From assembly GCF_000565285.1 (NCBI RefSeq), contig NZ_APVL01000009.1, positions 62,001-126,000 on the forward strand: 64,000 nucleotides of DNA, written 5' to 3'. A program made the position numbers and the translations under genes. This stretch comes from Cytobacillus firmus DS1. GTDB taxonomy: Bacteria > Bacillota > Bacilli > Bacillales > Cytobacillaceae. The notes under the pieces were generated by a model. It ran no database searches. It was not told where the DNA came from and worked only from the letters and a program-made list of their open reading frames with translations. Numbering within the stretch: position 1 is the first letter of the stretch; each line of letters opens with the position of its first letter. Positions 1 to 7,908 of the stretch are shown piece by piece.

Positions 1-60
1 CTCCGAGTGAATGAATTACCCCTGTTTGAAACCTTAGCTGATTAATTGTCAGCGATCTTT

Positions 61-277
61 ATAAAATGAAACTTCAATCAGGGGGTCTTTATCCCCACAG
101 ATTGTTAGTTGAGGCCCACATGAAGTGGGTCACAAAGACGTTGCCACAGGATGTGACATTTTTAGTCTTTGTCCTTCTATTCGGCCTTTACAGGCAGTTT
201 GCCCCCCAATTATCCTCCTTTGTTTACTCTGAGGATTGGAGCGGGGTCTTACTGCCCGTTAGACTGCGATAAAAAGC
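61..277. repeat. Interspersed repeat family B, long copy
   Basis: The outer ends (about 61-85 and 241-277, ending in GTCTTACTGCCCGTTAGAC then GATAAAAA) match a 58-base copy at 32331-32388. Here the two ends are separated by about 155 extra bases. The insert holds GACGTTGCCACAGGATGTG (137-155), which recurs with one change inside the repeat at 24041-24335. No gene is supported in 1-416; open frames across the repeat have no ribosome binding site or recognisable protein. Confidence 0.75.
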
Positions 278-383
278 AGGTATCCCTCCTGCCTATCAAA
301 CCCCTCTTTGCCATATATCTTTATTATAATATATTTTATGATTTTTTTCGGGTCAATTGTTGGAAAGGACGGATTTCATCAAA

Positions 384-410
384 AAAGATGTGCATATGCT
401 GCACATCTTT
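384..410 (-). terminator. Intrinsic terminator after the MaoC-family gene
   Basis: An 11-base perfect stem (AAAGATGTGCA paired with TGCACATCTTT) lies just past the stop of the leftward gene. On the minus strand the stem runs into a short U-rich tail. Confidence 0.75.
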
Positions 411-416
411 TGACTA

Positions 417-893
417 TCAGAAATTATCCAATGCATTCCCATCCATAGGCTGAGGCTTGTATGGCGGGCATATAAGGAGCTGTCCATTAATAACCGTCTG
501 TTCCTCTTCATTCGTTCCCTGTACCTTAATTTGCACGGTATGATTTGAGCTGTTCACTTCTGTTACTTCAAATAAAAATTGAACTGTCCCATAATGATAG
601 ACAGGCTTCGTATACTCGATTTCCTGTTTTAAAACATGGCTTCCAGGGCCCGGCAAATATTTCGATATGGCGGAATTTATGATGCCATTCAGCATTACAC
701 TTGGTACAATTGGTTTTTTATAAGGTGTTTGTGAAGCATAATCATGCTGAATATATAAAGGGTTTGCATCGTTTGTCAGGCCCAGATACAGCAATAGATC
801 CTTGTCTTCTATTTTTTCTGTGAGCGTCAATTTTTCGCCCACAGATATTTCTTCAATGGTTCTTCCCAGTTTTCTTTTCTTTCCAAGCAGCAT
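417..893 (-). CDS. MaoC-fold (hotdog) dehydratase-like protein
   Basis: This is a 158-residue single-domain hotdog protein of the MaoC/(R)-enoyl-CoA hydratase family, which normally hydrates trans-enoyl-CoA. The hydratase signature is at residues 40-53 (TNDANPLYIQHDYA). Asp42 and Asn44 are kept, but the position five residues after the Asp, His in active hydratases, is Tyr47. Hydratase activity is therefore doubtful and the protein may only bind acyl-CoA. The start is set by GGAGGTG eight bases upstream. It lies downstream of mdh behind its own regulatory region with a consensus cre site 21 bases before the start, so catabolite repression is likely. Family assignment is firm; substrate is unknown. 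Confidence 0.85.
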   Translation of the reverse strand: MLLGKKRKLGRTIEEISVGEKLTLTEKIEDKDLLLYLGLTNDANPLYIQHDYASQTPYKKPIVPSVMLNGIINSAISKYLPGPGSHVLKQEIEYTKPVYHYGTVQFLFEVTEVNSSNHTVQIKVQGTNEEEQTVINGQLLICPPYKPQPMDGNALDNF

Positions 894-913
894 AGCTAAG
901 CACCTCCGAGTAT

Positions 914-927
914 TGTAACCGTTTACA
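914..927 (-). promoter_or_regulatory. CcpA cre site upstream of the MaoC-family gene
   Basis: TGTAACCGTTTACA fits the consensus TGWAANCGNTNWCA at all 14 positions and is almost palindromic. It lies between the start codon (893) and any upstream promoter, a position typical of CcpA roadblock repression. Binding is inferred. Confidence 0.7.
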
Positions 928-938
928 TTCCTGTTGTA

Positions 939-981
939 AAAAATAGACTGTTCGACATTTTAAAGTATTCAGTCTATTTTT
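939..981 (-). repeat. 12-bp inverted repeat between mdh and the MaoC-family gene
   Basis: AAAAATAGACTG (939-950) pairs perfectly with CAGTCTATTTTT (970-981) around a 19-base loop. It follows the mdh terminator and precedes the cre site. On the minus strand the right-hand product ends in U residues, so it could be a second terminator; an operator is also possible. Confidence 0.5.
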
Positions 982-1029
982 TATATGATATCATTTTATA
1001 CTATTTCCCAAAAGGACTTACAGTAAAAA

Positions 1030-1053
1030 AATCCGGGAGAAAGTCCCCGGAAT
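1030..1053 (-). terminator. Intrinsic terminator after mdh
   Basis: On the minus strand TTCCGGGG and CCCGGA form a GC-rich hairpin followed by a run of U residues. It ends the citZ-icd-mdh transcription direction 25 bases past the mdh stop. Confidence 0.8.
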
Positions 1054-1077
1054 TTTCTTCACTTAAATAAGACCATC

Positions 1078-2019
1078 CTAGTAAGCTAATACTTCCATTA
1101 CTTTGCGGACTGAATCTGCCGATTTATCGAGGGCAGCTTTTTCTTCGCTTGTCAGTTCAAGCTCTATTACTTTTTCGATTCCGTTTGCTCCAAGGATTGC
1201 AGGCACACCCAGATAGATTCCTTCGTAACCATATTCTCCTTCGAGATAAGCAATGGAAGGAAGAACGCGGCGCTGATCCTTAAGGATAGCTTCACACATT
1301 TCCACAAGAGAAGCAGCTGGAGCATAGTAGGCACTTCCGTTGCCTAATAAGTTGACGATCTCTCCTCCGCCTTTGCGTGTTCGCTCGACAATGGCATCGA
1401 GACGATCTTTTGAAATTAATGCTTCTAAAGGAATGCCGCCAGCATATGAATATCGGACTAGCGGCACCATGTCATCACCATGTCCGCCAAGTACAAATCC
1501 TGTAATGTCTTTAACAGACAAATTCAGTTCCTGGGCAACAAATGTGCGGAAGCGGGCTGTGTCAAGAACACCTGACTGTCCAATTACACGGTTTTTCGGG
1601 AAGCCTGATTCCTTGAAAACTGTATAAGTCATCGCATCCACTGGATTGGTCAGCACAACAATATAGCTATTTGGAGAATGTTTTGCAATCTCCTGCGCTA
1701 CACTTTTCATAATCTTCTGGTTCGTTTGAACAAGGTCGTCCCGGCTCATGCCCGGCTTTCGTGCAATGCCTGCTGTGATAACAACAATGTCAGAGTCTTG
1801 TGTATCCTCATAGCTTGAAGTACCTGTGATATTCGCATCGAATCCCTGAACAGGACCTGCTTCAAGCATATCCAGAGCTTTTCCCTTTGTAGGGTTTTCC
1901 ATTTGCGGAATATCGACGAGCACGACATCTCCAAGTTCCTTTTGAGCCAGTAAGAATGCAGTTGTTGCTCCAGTAAATCCTCCACCGATTACAGAAATCT
2001 TTTTGCGTTTCAATGACAT
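1078..2019 (-). CDS. mdh: Malate dehydrogenase
   Basis: This is a 313-residue cytoplasmic NAD-dependent malate dehydrogenase of the LDH-like class, converting malate to oxaloacetate in the TCA cycle. An N-terminal Rossmann motif ([10 protein letters not shown]), the segment [11 protein letters not shown] and the catalytic His region [11 protein letters not shown] are visible. I chose the ATG at 2019 ([13 protein letters not shown]) because AGGAGG lies just upstream; an in-frame upstream start at 2061 would add 14 non-conserved residues. It is the third gene of citZ-icd-mdh, as in B. subtilis. A hairpin at 2194-2221 after icd suggests partial termination or an internal promoter before mdh. Confidence 0.97.
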   Translation of the reverse strand: MSLKRKKISVIGGGFTGATTAFLLAQKELGDVVLVDIPQMENPTKGKALDMLEAGPVQGFDANITGTSSYEDTQDSDIVVITAGIARKPGMSRDDLVQTNQKIMKSVAQEIAKHSPNSYIVVLTNPVDAMTYTVFKESGFPKNRVIGQSGVLDTARFRTFVAQELNLSVKDITGFVLGGHGDDMVPLVRYSYAGGIPLEALISKDRLDAIVERTRKGGGEIVNLLGNGSAYYAPAASLVEMCEAILKDQRRVLPSIAYLEGEYGYEGIYLGVPAILGANGIEKVIELELTSEEKAALDKSADSVRKVMEVLAY

Positions 2020-2193
2020 AGCAGTTCCTCCTTTTAGAAATGAAAGTTTCAGGATTTGCATCCTTTATGTAAGAGGCTGTTCCAAAGAACAGCCATCCTA
2101 TATACACAATTTCAGAGAATCGCCAGCTGCCCGGCAAAAGAAGTTTCCTCAGGGAAGCATACAAAATAGCACTGCATGAATAGTATATTAGTC

Positions 2194-2221
2194 AAAAGCG
2201 CCTTTTATTAAAGGCGCTTTT
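2194..2221 (-). terminator. Hairpin terminator between icd and mdh
   Basis: AAAAGCGCCTTT and AAAGGCGCTTTT form a perfect 12-bp stem with a 4-base loop, seven bases past the icd stop. In the leftward direction it would attenuate read-through from icd into mdh. Confidence 0.75.
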
Positions 2222-2227
2222 GCTTTT

Positions 2228-3496
2228 TTATTCCATATTTTTAATTAATTCGTCTGCAAATTCCGAGCATTTCACTTCAGTTGCTCCATCCATTAGACGG
2301 GCAAAATCATATGTTACGACTTTTGAAGCGATAGATTTTTCCATAGATTTAACGATCATGTTTGCAGCTTCGTTCCATCCAAGGTGTTCAAGCATCAATA
2401 CACCTGAAAGAATAACAGAAGAAGGGTTAACCTTATCAAGACCAGCATACTTTGGAGCTGTACCATGAGTTGCCTCAAAGATCGCATGTCCAGTTTCATA
2501 GTTAATGTTTGCTCCTGGAGCAATGCCAATACCGCCAACCTGTGCAGCAAGTGCGTCAGAAATATAATCGCCGTTCAAGTTCATTGTCGCAACAACATCA
2601 AACTCATTTGGACGTGTAAGGATCTGCTGAAGGAAGATATCAGCAATCGCATCTTTAACGATAATTTTGCCAGCTGCTTCTGCATCTGCCTGTGCTTTGT
2701 TCGCAGCATCAACACCCTGCTCATCTTTGATGCGGTCATATTGAGCCCAAGTGAATACTTTTTCTCCGTACTCTCTTTCAGCAAGCTCATAACCCCAGTT
2801 TTTAAAGGCACCCTCAGTAAATTTCATGATATTGCCTTTATGTACAAGTGTAAGAGATTTGCGGCCTTCTTTAATTGCATACTCAATAGCAGCACGTACA
2901 AGGCGGCTGGTTCCCTCTTCTGAAACAGGCTTAATGCCGATGCCTGAAGTTTCAGGGAAGCGGATCTTATTAACACCCATTTCATTCTGCAGGAATGAAA
3001 TTAGCTTTTTAACCTCATCAGAGCCTTTTGCATACTCAATGCCGGCATAAATATCTTCAGTATTCTCACGGAATATAACCATATCAGTATCCTGAGGGCG
3101 TTTAACTGGAGAAGGAACGCCTTCAAACCAGCGGACCGGACGCAGGCATACATACAGGTCAAGCTCCTGGCGAAGCGCAACGTTCAGAGAACGGATTCCG
3201 CCGCCGATTGGTGTTGTTAATGGACCTTTAATCGCAATAAGATATTCATTGATCACATCAAGTGTCTCAGAAGGAAGCCACTCTCCAGTCTGGTTGAAGG
3301 CCTTTTCTCCTGCTAACACTTCTTTCCAGACAAGCTTGCGCTCACCTTTATATGCTTTTTCTACAGAAGCATCCAATACACGGGAAGCTGCTGCCCAAAT
3401 ATCAGGTCCTGTTCCGTCTCCTTCGATAAAAGGAACGATTGGATTGTTTGGTACGTTTAGTACACCATTAGTAACTGTAATTTTTTCACCTTGCAT
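2228..3496 (-). CDS. icd: Isocitrate dehydrogenase (NADP)
   Basis: This 422-residue protein is NADP-dependent isocitrate dehydrogenase, making 2-oxoglutarate in the TCA cycle. The family segments are clear: [10 protein letters not shown] near the N-terminus, the substrate-binding stretch [20 protein letters not shown], and the metal and cofactor regions [14 protein letters not shown] and [12 protein letters not shown]. The ATG at 3496 ([11 protein letters not shown]) has GGAGGGT upstream and matches the roughly 423-residue B. subtilis protein; a longer reading to 3529 is not supported. It sits between citZ and mdh in the same direction. Confidence 0.97.
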   Translation of the reverse strand: MQGEKITVTNGVLNVPNNPIVPFIEGDGTGPDIWAAASRVLDASVEKAYKGERKLVWKEVLAGEKAFNQTGEWLPSETLDVINEYLIAIKGPLTTPIGGGIRSLNVALRQELDLYVCLRPVRWFEGVPSPVKRPQDTDMVIFRENTEDIYAGIEYAKGSDEVKKLISFLQNEMGVNKIRFPETSGIGIKPVSEEGTSRLVRAAIEYAIKEGRKSLTLVHKGNIMKFTEGAFKNWGYELAEREYGEKVFTWAQYDRIKDEQGVDAANKAQADAEAAGKIIVKDAIADIFLQQILTRPNEFDVVATMNLNGDYISDALAAQVGGIGIAPGANINYETGHAIFEATHGTAPKYAGLDKVNPSSVILSGVLMLEHLGWNEAANMIVKSMEKSIASKVVTYDFARLMDGATEVKCSEFADELIKNME

Positions 3497-3584
3497 TGTT
3501 ATACCCTCCATTTTGAAAAGTGCGAGCATCAGCCTTTTTATTTATATAGTATTCGGCACAATGCTGCATCAGTATATCAGAATC

Positions 3585-3615
3585 AAAGGTTAGAAGGCAT
3601 TTGCCCCTAACCTTT
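3585..3615 (-). other. Stem-loop between citZ and icd without a U tract
   Basis: AAAGGTTAG (3585-3593) pairs with CTAACCTTT (3607-3615). No U run follows in the leftward direction, so this is more likely an mRNA processing or stability element than a terminator. Confidence 0.4.
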
Positions 3616-3704
3616 TACCTGCTCTCTCTATTACAGCAATTTTTTGATAAAAAGTAAAATGCTGAGTAGTAATTTTTGTTCTTTTAATCTGTTTTTTCAG
3701 CCTA

Positions 3705-4826
3705 TTAAAGACCTCTTTGCTCTACTGGAATGTATTTTTGCATTCCCGGGCCTGTATAGTCTGCACGCGGGCGGATCAAACGATTATTCTCATATTGTTC
3801 GAGAATATGAGCCAGCCAGCCGGATACACGGCTTACAGCAAAAATCGGCGTAAACAGGTCATGGTCGATTCCCAGGCTATGATATACAGATGCAGAATAG
3901 AAGTCGACATTTGGCGGAAGTTTTTTCTCTCCGGTAACGATCGCTTCAATTTGCGTGGACATTTCGTACCAGTGTGGTTCCCCGGTAAGTTCTGTAAGCT
4001 TTTTAGACATTTCTCTTAAGTGCTTGGCACGAGGATCGCCCTGACGGTAAACACGATGGCCAAAGCCCATGATTTTCTCTTTCTTTTCAAGCTTTTCACG
4101 GATATATGGCTCTACATTTTCAAGCGTGCCGATATCAGTAAGCATTTTCATTACCGCCTCATTGGCACCGCCATGCAGCGGCCCTTTTAATGCCCCAATA
4201 GCAGCTGTAACTCCTGAATAAATATCTGACAATGTGGCTACACATACACGTGCAGTGAAAGTGGAAGCATTCAGTTCATGATCCGCATGAAGAACCAGTG
4301 CTTTATTAAATGCTTCAATTGCGATTGGTTCAGGCTCTTCGCCTGTAAGCATGTATAGGAAGTTGGCTGCAAATCCAAGATCTGTTCTGGGAGCAATTGG
4401 TTCAAGGCCTTTTCTTACCCGTGCAAATGCCGTTACGATAGCAGGCATTTTTGCTTGAAGGCGAATTGCTTTTTTATAGTTTGCCTCTTCATCCATCTGG
4501 TCTGCTTCTTCATCATAAAGTCCTAATAGAGACACTGCAGATCGAAGGGCAGCCATTGGATGCACTTTGTCAATTGGATATGTTTTAAAATGGTTCAGTA
4601 CTTCCTCTGGAAGAGAGTAGTTTGCTGCAAGCTGACTCTTTAACTCATCCAGCTGTGATTGAGCAGGAAGCTTTCTGTGCCATAAAAGATAAATAACCTC
4701 TTCAAAGCTTGCATTTTCAGCCAAATCATCAATATTGTAGCCCGCATAGGTTAATGTATCGTCTATGATGGAGCTGATAGACGAAGTAGTAGCTACTACC
4801 CCTTCAAGACCGCGTGTTACTGTCAT
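3705..4826 (-). CDS. citZ: Citrate synthase
   Basis: A 373-residue type citrate synthase that condenses oxaloacetate and acetyl-CoA at entry to the TCA cycle. Family hallmarks are the His segment LHADHELNASTFTAR, the GALKGPLHGGANEAV segment, GFGHRVYRQGDPRAKHL and the C-terminal Asp/Arg region. The ATG at 4826 (MTVTRGLEGV) follows AGGAGAGATT and gives a length near the B. subtilis CitZ (about 372). It is the first gene of citZ-icd-mdh, with a long upstream region (to 5376) where CcpA/CcpC control would act. Confidence 0.97.
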   Translation of the reverse strand: MTVTRGLEGVVATTSSISSIIDDTLTYAGYNIDDLAENASFEEVIYLLWHRKLPAQSQLDELKSQLAANYSLPEEVLNHFKTYPIDKVHPMAALRSAVSLLGLYDEEADQMDEEANYKKAIRLQAKMPAIVTAFARVRKGLEPIAPRTDLGFAANFLYMLTGEEPEPIAIEAFNKALVLHADHELNASTFTARVCVATLSDIYSGVTAAIGALKGPLHGGANEAVMKMLTDIGTLENVEPYIREKLEKKEKIMGFGHRVYRQGDPRAKHLREMSKKLTELTGEPHWYEMSTQIEAIVTGEKKLPPNVDFYSASVYHSLGIDHDLFTPIFAVSRVSGWLAHILEQYENNRLIRPRADYTGPGMQKYIPVEQRGL

Positions 4827-5376
4827 ACCGAATCTCTCCTTTACATAATAAGATTTCCCCATACCCATTTTTGTCTGTACATTAAACATAAGTAAGCCGA
4901 ACCTGATTTTTCATCTTTCAGAAAAGCTTCCTCGTCATGTCCACATTCTGTTTTATTTTTTTTGGACACTATTATAGGGCTGCAGGACAGCTATTGAAAA
5001 GCCGGCTGTATTAGCCGATCTACAGACCAAATCCATGAAAGCCGGAACTTTCATTTATGAAAAGCACTCCCTTTTTATGGAAGAAATAAACTTTCTCTTG
5101 GCATGCATTAATCGAGCGGTTGCTCGGTACTCTCTTAAAAAAAAAGAAAATGCTTACATTTTTTCTTAAATGAAAAAAATAAATATATTAATAACATTTT
5201 AATAGAGCTTAACTGAATTTAATAGGTACCGTGAAATAGGTTACGCTTACAAGTCCTATTATAAACAATTATCTGACTTTTGTGAATGAAAAGCACTTAA
5301 TTTGTTAAAAAATATTATTTTTCAAGAAAAGTTTATTTACATTATTGCCCAAAGGCAATGAGAATTCTAAGAACAT
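4827..5376. other. citZ upstream region (no gene)
   Basis: About 550 bases without a supportable gene. It becomes very AT-rich at 5130-5340. It holds a 7-bp inverted repeat (ATGAAAG/CTTTCAT, 5035-5054), the GC-rich palindrome at 5113-5126, and a cre-like 14-mer at 5145-5158 (AGAAAATGCTTACA, 12 of 14). I could not place a promoter with confidence. Confidence 0.5.
5113..5126. promoter_or_regulatory. Palindrome upstream of citZ, possible operator
   Basis: CGAGC-GGTT-GCTCG is a GC-rich dyad in an otherwise AT-rich stretch about 290 bases before citZ. No U run follows on either strand, which argues for a protein binding site rather than a terminator. The regulator is unknown. Confidence 0.35.
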
Positions 5377-5838
5377 TCACTTAAAAAGCTCAAAGACTTT
5401 CATTGCCATATACGCAATCCCAGCCCCTATCAGAGGACCGACAGCAATACCTTTAAAAAGGGAGACAGCAAGAATGGTCCCCAGAACAAGAGCAGTTGTT
5501 ATATGGGGATCTTCAGCCAGCAATACGATGCCGCCTTTTGCCAGAAGCGCAACTGCAATCCCTGAGACAAGAGCAACCCACGCATAAGGGGATTTAAATG
5601 CACCGCCTAAATCCCGGAAGCCGATTTCACCACTGGCTATAGGTGCAAGGACAGCAATTGTAATAATGGTTACACCCCAGTTAATCCCCTTGGACTGCAG
5701 AAATGAAAAGGCTTTTGAATCCAGGCCGGCTGCTTTAAGGATAATCAAAACAAAGACAGCAATGATCAGTGATTGATTTTTTGCTATTACACCTATCCCC
5801 AGTAATAGAAACAAAAAAATGAGTGATTGGGAAAACAT
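5377..5838 (-). CDS. ytwI: DUF441 family membrane protein YtwI
   Basis: A 153-residue protein made of hydrophobic segments (about residues 5-35, 50-75, 85-105 and 115-150) separated by short polar loops, matching the UPF0756/DUF441 family seen next to citZ in Bacillus. Four or five membrane helices are likely, so it is probably in the cytoplasmic membrane. No biochemical role is established for the family. It is read toward citZ, but the 550-base gap makes a shared operon unlikely. Confidence 0.85.
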   Translation of the reverse strand: MFSQSLIFLFLLLGIGVIAKNQSLIIAVFVLIILKAAGLDSKAFSFLQSKGINWGVTIITIAVLAPIASGEIGFRDLGGAFKSPYAWVALVSGIAVALLAKGGIVLLAEDPHITTALVLGTILAVSLFKGIAVGPLIGAGIAYMAMKVFELFK

Positions 5839-6062
5839 CTGCTAATTCACCTGCCAGCTTTCTATATTATCGTAACATAATTTAAAACAATTTAATAATT
5901 TCTGGGTTCTTTGGCGGATTTTTAAAAATAGAATATGTATTAATAGACAATATCTAATTATTTTAAGCTCTTGCAAAATTGATGTATGATATGACTAATA
6001 ACATTACATAAAGCAAAGCGGCAATGACTTAGTCTGTTCAAATTCATTAAGGAGGCTATTAC

Positions 6063-7184
6063 TTGAACCCGGCATATATCTATCGGACCGTAAGATTTTT
6101 CTTTGTCATTGGAGTGGTGATCTTAAGTCTCTATGCTTTCTTATATTTATCCAAAGTGACTTATCCTTTCATTATTGGACTGGCCATTGCCTTTCTAATT
6201 AACCCCTTGGTCAATATAATGGAGGTTAAATGGAAAATACCAAGGGCCCTCGCAGTCCTCATTGCACTGATACTTATCTTTGCCATTTTTGCCGGATTAA
6301 TCACTTTACTGGTGGCAGAGATCGTATCAGGTGCGGATTATTTGGCTAAAGTAGTGCCGCAGCACCTCGATACCTTAATTGATTTTGTTGAACAGTTCTT
6401 TGCTGGGCAAATCATTCCTCTTTATAACCAGCTGGCAAGTTTATTTAATAATCTGGGAACAGGACAGCAGGATACCATCATGAATAATATTGAAAATGTC
6501 GGGAAGCAATTTGGCTCTACACTTGGAGATTTTATCCAGTCTTTTTTCGAGAAAATCCCGAACATTCTTTCATGGTTTCCCAATGCAGCAACGGTCCTGA
6601 TCTTCTCGCTGCTGGCCACTTTTTTTATCAGCAAGGATTGGCACAGGCTTTCAGGTATATTCAGCCGCATGCTGCCCAGCCGCGCAAAAAAAAGCGGCAG
6701 AACCGTATTTGCCGATCTGCAGAAGGCTTTGTTTGGCTTCGTCAAGGCACAGGCTACTTTAGTATCTATTACTACGGTCATCATACTTGCCGGTCTTCTG
6801 ATTCTGCGTGTCGATTATGCCATCACGATTGCACTTGTGACCGGTCTTGTCGATATTATTCCATATCTCGGAACAGGGCTGATTTTTGTGCCATGGATTA
6901 TATATGAGGCAATCGGCGGAGAAATGAGCAGGGCACTCGGGCTGGGTATTCTTTATATCATCGTGCTGGTCCAGCGCCAGATAATGGAGCCAAAGATCCT
7001 TTCATCAAGCATCGGGCTTGATCCTTTAGCTACCCTGATTGCTTTATTTGCCGGTTTCAAGCTGATTGGTTTTCTGGGCTTGATTGCAGGTCCGGTTACT
7101 CTTGTACTCATCACTACTCTTCATAAAGCTGGGGTATTCCGGGATATCTGGATGTTTATAAAAGGCAATGAAGAAGCCGATTAG
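6063..7184 (+). CDS. ytvI: AI-2E family transporter / sporulation integral membrane protein YtvI
   Basis: A 373-residue polytopic membrane protein of the AI-2E/PerM superfamily. Two N-terminal helices, a soluble segment around residues 75-165 and a cluster of C-terminal helices with the family pattern (LVTGLVDIIPYLGTG; LGILYIIVLVQRQIMEPKI) are visible. The start is a TTG at 6063, set by AAGGAGG at 6049-6055. In B. subtilis the orthologue is annotated as a sporulation membrane protein; substrate and role are not established. It is rightward, divergent from ytwI, and ends facing fxsA. Confidence 0.88.
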   Translation: MNPAYIYRTVRFFFVIGVVILSLYAFLYLSKVTYPFIIGLAIAFLINPLVNIMEVKWKIPRALAVLIALILIFAIFAGLITLLVAEIVSGADYLAKVVPQHLDTLIDFVEQFFAGQIIPLYNQLASLFNNLGTGQQDTIMNNIENVGKQFGSTLGDFIQSFFEKIPNILSWFPNAATVLIFSLLATFFISKDWHRLSGIFSRMLPSRAKKSGRTVFADLQKALFGFVKAQATLVSITTVIILAGLLILRVDYAITIALVTGLVDIIPYLGTGLIFVPWIIYEAIGGEMSRALGLGILYIIVLVQRQIMEPKILSSSIGLDPLATLIALFAGFKLIGFLGLIAGPVTLVLITTLHKAGVFRDIWMFIKGNEEAD

Positions 7185-7266
7185 GATGAAAAATTTGGCC
7201 ATCGTCTTCAGTCATACTATGCAAAGAATTGGATATCGGGCACTTGCCTCACCTAAAGATTTAAAT

Positions 7267-7303
7267 GTCCCCGCTCAGTGCAATCATGCCACTGAGCGGG
7301 GAC
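7267..7303. repeat. Perfect 14-bp inverted repeat, no U tract
   Basis: GTCCCCGCTCAGTG and CACTGAGCGGGGAC flank a 9-base loop (CAATCATGC). It lies 80 bases past ytvI. Neither side continues in a T run, so it is not a standard terminator; a true terminator follows at 7361. Confidence 0.55.
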
Positions 7304-7360
7304 AAGAGCTCGCGAGGAGAACTAATAATCATGGGATGTCATTTTCCATTAAATTAAACC

Positions 7361-7386
7361 AGCCGCTCCAATGTAACGGAGCGGCT
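7361..7386 (+). terminator. Terminator between convergent ytvI and fxsA
   Basis: AGCCGCTCC and GGAGCGGCT form a 9-bp stem with an 8-base loop, followed by TTTATAT. It sits at the meeting point of ytvI and fxsA. Confidence 0.65.
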
Positions 7387-7400
7387 TTATATAGCTATTT

Positions 7401-7787
7401 TTACCTGATAATCGTGATCGTTCCCTTGTTCATCCATTTTTTCAAACCTATATAAAGGATATTTTTAAATCTTTTTCTAGCCGAAGGAAGAAGCAATGTA
7501 AATCCTAATGCATCTGTAATGAACCCCGGTGTAAGAAGCAAGGTGCCTCCAATAAGGATACATGCCCCATCAAGAATGGCATCTCCAGGCATTTGCCCGC
7601 AGCTCAGCTGATCCTGTATTTTTCTGATTGTTTCAAGGCCCTGCTTTTTAGCAAGATAAGCACCGAGAACACCTGTAAGCAAGATAATCGCAAGTGTAGG
7701 CCATATCCCAATGGTGTTGCCTGAAAGAAGTAAAACACCAATTTCTGCAGCTGGAACGATTATCATCAGCAAGAGAATGTAGCGCAT
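7401..7787 (-). CDS. fxsA: FxsA family membrane protein
   Basis: A 128-residue protein with three hydrophobic segments and the FxsA/DUF family pattern: an N-terminal helix (MRYILLLMIIVPAAEIGVL), a TLAIILLTGVLGAYLAKKQG stretch, and a GTLLLTPGFITDALGFTLL helix followed by a basic tail. E. coli FxsA lowers F exclusion of phage T7, but the normal role is unknown. The ATG at 7787 has AGAGGTGG upstream; a longer frame to 7820 lacks such a site. It lies downstream of pfkA-pyk in the same direction, as ytzA does in B. subtilis. Confidence 0.88.
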   Translation of the reverse strand: MRYILLLMIIVPAAEIGVLLLSGNTIGIWPTLAIILLTGVLGAYLAKKQGLETIRKIQDQLSCGQMPGDAILDGACILIGGTLLLTPGFITDALGFTLLLPSARKRFKNILYIGLKKWMNKGTITIIR

Positions 7788-7874
7788 CAAGCCACCTCTA
7801 TTTTGTTTAAGACTTACCATTATTATATCAAACCAGGCATTGAGAATATAACAATTTGTCCGGGAAAATCAAAA

Positions 7875-7896
7875 AAGGAAGGGTATCCCCTTCCTT
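7875..7896 (-). terminator. Intrinsic terminator after pyk
   Basis: AAGGAAGGGG and CCCTTCCTT pair around a three-base loop, followed on the minus strand by TTTTTTGATTTT. It ends the pfkA-pyk direction. Confidence 0.85.
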
Positions 7897-7908
7897 GTAC
7901 AAATCCAA

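Noticed and set aside
66..453. Open frames across the first 450 bases
   Set aside because: They lie within the family B repeat, lack ribosome binding sites and show no protein-like composition.
951..957. Spo0A-box-like heptamers (TGTCGAA or reverse) at 951, 20901 and 47757
   Set aside because: A 7-mer is expected several times by chance in 64 kb on both strands, and no paired boxes were seen.
5145..5158. Cre-like site upstream of citZ
   Set aside because: Only 12 of 14 consensus positions, missing the central CG; too weak beside the three full matches.
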